In this document: piece after piece, positions 14,911 to 17,323 of the stretch
Layout: every line of letters begins with the position of its first letter
How positions within the stretch are numbered: the first letter of the stretch is position 1
Assembly (NCBI GenBank): GCA_007134725.1
Contig: SLKF01000100.1
Coordinates: 1 to 17,323 of the forward strand
Length of the DNA stretch: 17,323 bases
Direction: 5' to 3'
DNA from: Clostridiales bacterium
GTDB taxonomy: Bacteria > Bacillota > Clostridia > Peptostreptococcales > T1SED10-28
Made by a program: the position numbers and the translations under genes
The notes under the pieces: model-generated
The model's input: only the letters and a program-made list of their open reading frames with translations
Database searches by the model: none
Told to the model about the DNA's origin: nothing

Positions 14911-14982
14911 ATCCATCCCTCCAAACTCCATTCTTTTACAGTCTATACCCATTTTTTTTTAAGAATCACTTGATTTTTCGGG

Positions 14983-15015
14983 AAGGATACCTTTTATTTA
15001 AAAATAAATATCCTT
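14983..15015. repeat. AT-rich imperfect inverted repeat upstream of the GGCT-like gene
   Basis: Outer arms AAGGATA (14983-14989) and TATCCTT (15009-15015) enclose a second pairing, TTTATTT with AAATAAA, offset by a three-base bulge. It lies in the leader or promoter zone of the GGCT-like gene. It could be an operator or a leader hairpin; no U-tract follows on the minus strand. Confidence 0.45.
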
Positions 15016-15088
15016 ACCAGCAAATTCGAAGTCCGGTGAAAATCCTTTTTCCCCTTTCGATCTCAGCCTCTTATTCAAAAAAAAATAA

Positions 15089-15114
15089 AAAAAGACTTCA
15101 AAAGAAGTCTTTTT
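15089..15114 (-). terminator. Intrinsic terminator overlapping the MBL hydrolase stop codon
   Basis: Minus-strand AAAAAGACTTC, loop TTTT, then GAAGTCTTTTT, followed by a long T-rich run (15090-15077). The hydrolase's last codons (K-D-F-F) and its TGA at 15100-15098 form the left arm and loop. This closes the kynU-hydrolase unit. The hairpin is nearly symmetric, but the only transcription expected here is on the minus strand. Confidence 0.9.
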
Positions 15115-15937
15115 TCCATCCTACCCCCAGCTCTTTAATGTTTAGTCCTTGACTGAGAGCAATTTTACTTTGTAAGTCTGTACAATGTCCCGCATACACT
15201 TCTCCAATTTCCTGATTCTTTAGGTAGTTTAAGGTTTCATCCATCAACTTGTGATCCGGATTTTGCAAGTGAAAGCCTCCGATTACATGATCGATTTTTT
15301 CTTCCTTCGTAATTTTTTTCGCATATTCCACCGTATTGCAAATCCCGGCGTGGGCGCAACCCGTAAGAATGATTAATCCATCTTTCCCTTTATACACTAG
15401 GGCGGAGTCATCCAACATATAGTCCGGCTGCAAACTGCCCTTATATAACACCCGACCAAAGGGTTCCTGATTTTCAAAATCATTGCTGCGTTCAATTTCC
15501 CCGAGATAAACTAAGCGATCCGTGAGCCAATAGGGTTCCTTTCCTAAGTGGAGAGAAAAGTGTTTTTCCAGGGTATCCGATTGAATCATTGAACCGTTCT
15601 CCTCCCCCTTCTCCGACTCTTTATAAAGAAAAGTATGGGGATGCGCCACTAATAGCGGAAGTTTTACTTGATCTCCCTTTCGTTGCTTTTCAATCTGTCT
15701 TTTTATAAACTCCGGGAGACCTCCCGTATGGTCATCATGCCCATGGGATAAAACCAGATAGTCCGTCTCCAATAAATCAATTCCCATTTTTATGGCATTC
15801 TCCAGGAAAATGCCGGAGTAGCCCACATCAAATAAAATCTTCTTTCCTTCGGTTTCAATAAAATAGGATATCCCCGGCTCGCCATAATAATAATGGTCCA
15901 CAAAGGTTTGATTGTCCACCAATAAGGTTACTTTCAT
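15098..15937 (-). CDS. MBL-fold metallo-hydrolase (RFAP-synthase-like subfamily)
   Basis: A 279-residue cytosolic metallo-beta-lactamase-fold protein. The metal site is complete: H65-x-H67-x-D69-H70 in S-H-G-H-D-D-H-T-G-G, then H196 in T-G-C-A-H-A-G-I-C-N and H223 in G-G-F-H-L. The T-G-C-A-H-x-G-I-x-N motif and the N-terminal L-V-D-N-Q pattern place it with the subfamily that includes archaeal RFAP synthase of methanopterin synthesis and many bacterial hydrolases of unknown substrate; a pterin role is unlikely to be transferable. AGGAGG precedes the ATG at 15937. It lies 51 nt after kynureninase, with no terminator between, so a role acting on a kynurenine-pathway compound is possible but unproven. 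Confidence 0.9.
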   Translation of the reverse strand: MKVTLLVDNQTFVDHYYYGEPGISYFIETEGKKILFDVGYSGIFLENAIKMGIDLLETDYLVLSHGHDDHTGGLPEFIKRQIEKQRKGDQVKLPLLVAHPHTFLYKESEKGEENGSMIQSDTLEKHFSLHLGKEPYWLTDRLVYLGEIERSNDFENQEPFGRVLYKGSLQPDYMLDDSALVYKGKDGLIILTGCAHAGICNTVEYAKKITKEEKIDHVIGGFHLQNPDHKLMDETLNYLKNQEIGEVYAGHCTDLQSKIALSQGLNIKELGVGWKKDFF

Positions 15938-15988
15938 AAGAACCTCCTTTTTTTCACTTTTGATTTCAATGTCTCTAAAATAATTCCA

Positions 15989-17272
15989 CTACAATACGGT
16001 TCCTCTTTCCAAGGAATACTTTTGAAAAATCTTTTCTTCAGCGATTTTTTCCAGGATCTCCACCAGTCGAAATACCTCTTCATAGGTATTATAAAGAGCC
16101 ACAGGAGCTAAACGAATGACGTTCGGCTCTCGGTAATCCGGCACTACCCCATGATCCCGTAGGGCAAGACTGATCCGATAGGCTTCTTCATGTTCTAGGG
16201 ATACATGGCCCCCACGACGATGATTTTCCCGGGGATTACCGATCTTATAACCCCACTTCAACAGTCGTTTTTCCGCTAGAAACATTAAGTATTCCGTAAT
16301 GATCAGAGATTTCTCCCGAATTCGTTGTATTCCCGCTTCTTCAAATATTTTCAACGACCCTTCCAGGGGGGCAATGGACAGCATATGAGGACTGCCTTGT
16401 AGCCAACCTCCGGCATCTTCCGCCTGTTCAAAACAGTGTTCTAATCGGAACTGCCGATCATCCCGATTGCCGAACCAACCTTTCAGTCCCGCCTCCCGTG
16501 TAAAGTGTTTTCGATTGATGTACAATCCCCCTACGGAGCCCGGGCCTCCGTTTAAATATTTATAGGTGCACCATACGGCAAAATCCGGATCAATTTTTTT
16601 GAAATTGTGGGGGATGGCACCGATGGAATGGGCTAAATCCCAACCAATAATAATTCCTCTTTTATGGGCCTCTTCGGTGATTTGCTCCATATTGATCAAC
16701 TGTGCGCTGCGGTACAGCACCGAGGGCAAAAGAATTAAGGCCACATCGTCTTTCATTGCCTCAATAATATCCTCTTCCAAAATTTCCCGGCCGTCTTTGC
16801 TTGTTACGGTGACTAACGCCTCATCCTCTGTATATCCCTTTAAATTAATAAGACTTTTTACCGCATAGATGTCCGTGGGAAAATTCAATTCATCCACCAG
16901 AATTTTATACCGGTCTTGATCTGGTTTATAGAAGGTGGCCAGGGCTTGATGTAAGTTGGTGGTAATGCTGCCGTTTAGAATAATCTCCTTGGCCTCGGCC
17001 CCAATCAGATGGGCCAGTTTTTCTCCCACCAGTTTAGGATAATTAAAATACCGGCCTTTTTCCATGCCCCAAATTTTAATCCCTTCATTTTCCCAATCCT
17101 TTGCCACTCGTTTTATGGAGGCTTGAGCATCATGGGAACTCAGGCCTAAGGAGTTGCCGTCCATATAAATCTCTTCTTCCTTTACATGAAATCTCGAGCG
17201 AAAATCCTTTAAGGGGTCCCGTTGGTCCAGGGTTTTTGCAAATTCTAAATTTTCTTGAAATTTATTCTCCAT
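15989..17272 (-). CDS. kynU: Kynureninase
   Basis: A 427-residue PLP-dependent fold-type-I hydrolase that splits kynurenine into anthranilate and alanine. Family features are Y-M-D-G-N-S-L-G-L near the N-terminus (36-44), F-P-T-D (131-134), W-D-L-A-H-S (211-216) with the cofactor aspartate and histidine, and K238 in C-T-Y-K-Y-L-N-G-G-P-G forming the Schiff base. G-W-F-G and W-L-Q-G-S-P further along are typical of kynureninase, and G-H-V-S-L plus V-V-P-D-Y-R-E-P-N-V-I-R-L-A-P complete the C-terminal domain, so the assignment is secure. AAAGGAGG lies just before the ATG at 17272. It is followed by the MBL-fold hydrolase. Any promoter or upstream gene lies beyond the window edge; tryptophan 2,3-dioxygenase and kynurenine formamidase are not visible here. 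Confidence 0.95.
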   Translation of the reverse strand: MENKFQENLEFAKTLDQRDPLKDFRSRFHVKEEEIYMDGNSLGLSSHDAQASIKRVAKDWENEGIKIWGMEKGRYFNYPKLVGEKLAHLIGAEAKEIILNGSITTNLHQALATFYKPDQDRYKILVDELNFPTDIYAVKSLINLKGYTEDEALVTVTSKDGREILEEDIIEAMKDDVALILLPSVLYRSAQLINMEQITEEAHKRGIIIGWDLAHSIGAIPHNFKKIDPDFAVWCTYKYLNGGPGSVGGLYINRKHFTREAGLKGWFGNRDDRQFRLEHCFEQAEDAGGWLQGSPHMLSIAPLEGSLKIFEEAGIQRIREKSLIITEYLMFLAEKRLLKWGYKIGNPRENHRRGGHVSLEHEEAYRISLALRDHGVVPDYREPNVIRLAPVALYNTYEEVFRLVEILEKIAEEKIFQKYSLERGTVL

Positions 17273-17323
17273 AAAATCCCTCCTTTGCTTCTTAGAAATA
17301 TGATACCATAAAATCCCCTTTGC

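Noticed and set aside
1..17323. CRISPR arrays, tRNA genes, prophage or insertion-sequence genes
   Set aside because: No regularly spaced repeats, tRNA-like cloverleaf, transposase or phage protein was seen on either strand.

Overview
The window comes from an anaerobic, amino-acid-fermenting Firmicute of the class Clostridia. The evidence is a glycyl-radical hydroxyproline dehydratase with its radical-SAM activase, selenocysteine-dependent glycine/sarcosine/betaine reductase B components, strong AGGAGG ribosome binding sites, and moderate GC with AT-rich spacers. Genus-level assignment (for example an Alkaliphilus- or Tindallia-like group) would be a guess. All supported genes lie on the minus strand, so transcription runs from high to low coordinates.

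Layout in transcription order. (1) 17272-15098: kynureninase, then an MBL-fold hydrolase, closed by a strong terminator whose hairpin overlaps the hydrolase stop. (2) 14910-14272: a gamma-glutamylcyclotransferase-like gene. (3) 14066-9852: a probable operon of a DUF2177 membrane protein, a DhaL(DAK2)-DegV fusion, a DUF1295 membrane enzyme and an MFS transporter. (4) 9625-8426: ornithine aminotransferase rocD with its own sigma-A promoter. (5) 8240-4950: activase plus trans-4-hydroxyproline dehydratase hypD, behind a near-consensus sigma-54 promoter and ended by a strong hairpin. (6) 4820-3533: a ThiF/MoeB-like E1 enzyme plus a ProXp-ala/YbaK tRNA-editing protein. (7) 3242-1: grdX, a GrdE/G/I-family proprotein, a GrdB/F/H-family selenoprotein and the start of a sodium:neurotransmitter-type symporter, behind a second sigma-54 promoter with a concentric dyad about 165 nt upstream.

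How the genes fit together. HypD makes pyrroline-5-carboxylate (P5C) from hydroxyproline, and RocD makes glutamate semialdehyde/P5C from ornithine, so two neighbouring units feed the same proline node of Stickland fermentation. The Grd B components would deliver glycine, sarcosine or betaine to the selenoprotein A/component C reductase core; that core (grdA, grdC, grdD, trxA, trxB) is not in the window. The hyp and grd units both carry sigma-54 promoters, which suggests enhancer-binding-protein control of the reductive amino-acid pathways.

The main annotation trap is the grdB-type gene. Read normally it stops at a UGA at 509-511. That UGA is almost certainly selenocysteine (U-G-T-C-T-R-C), is followed by a perfect 7-bp SECIS-like hairpin, and the frame continues to a TAA at 242-244. 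I found no CRISPR array, tRNA, rRNA, insertion sequence or prophage gene.
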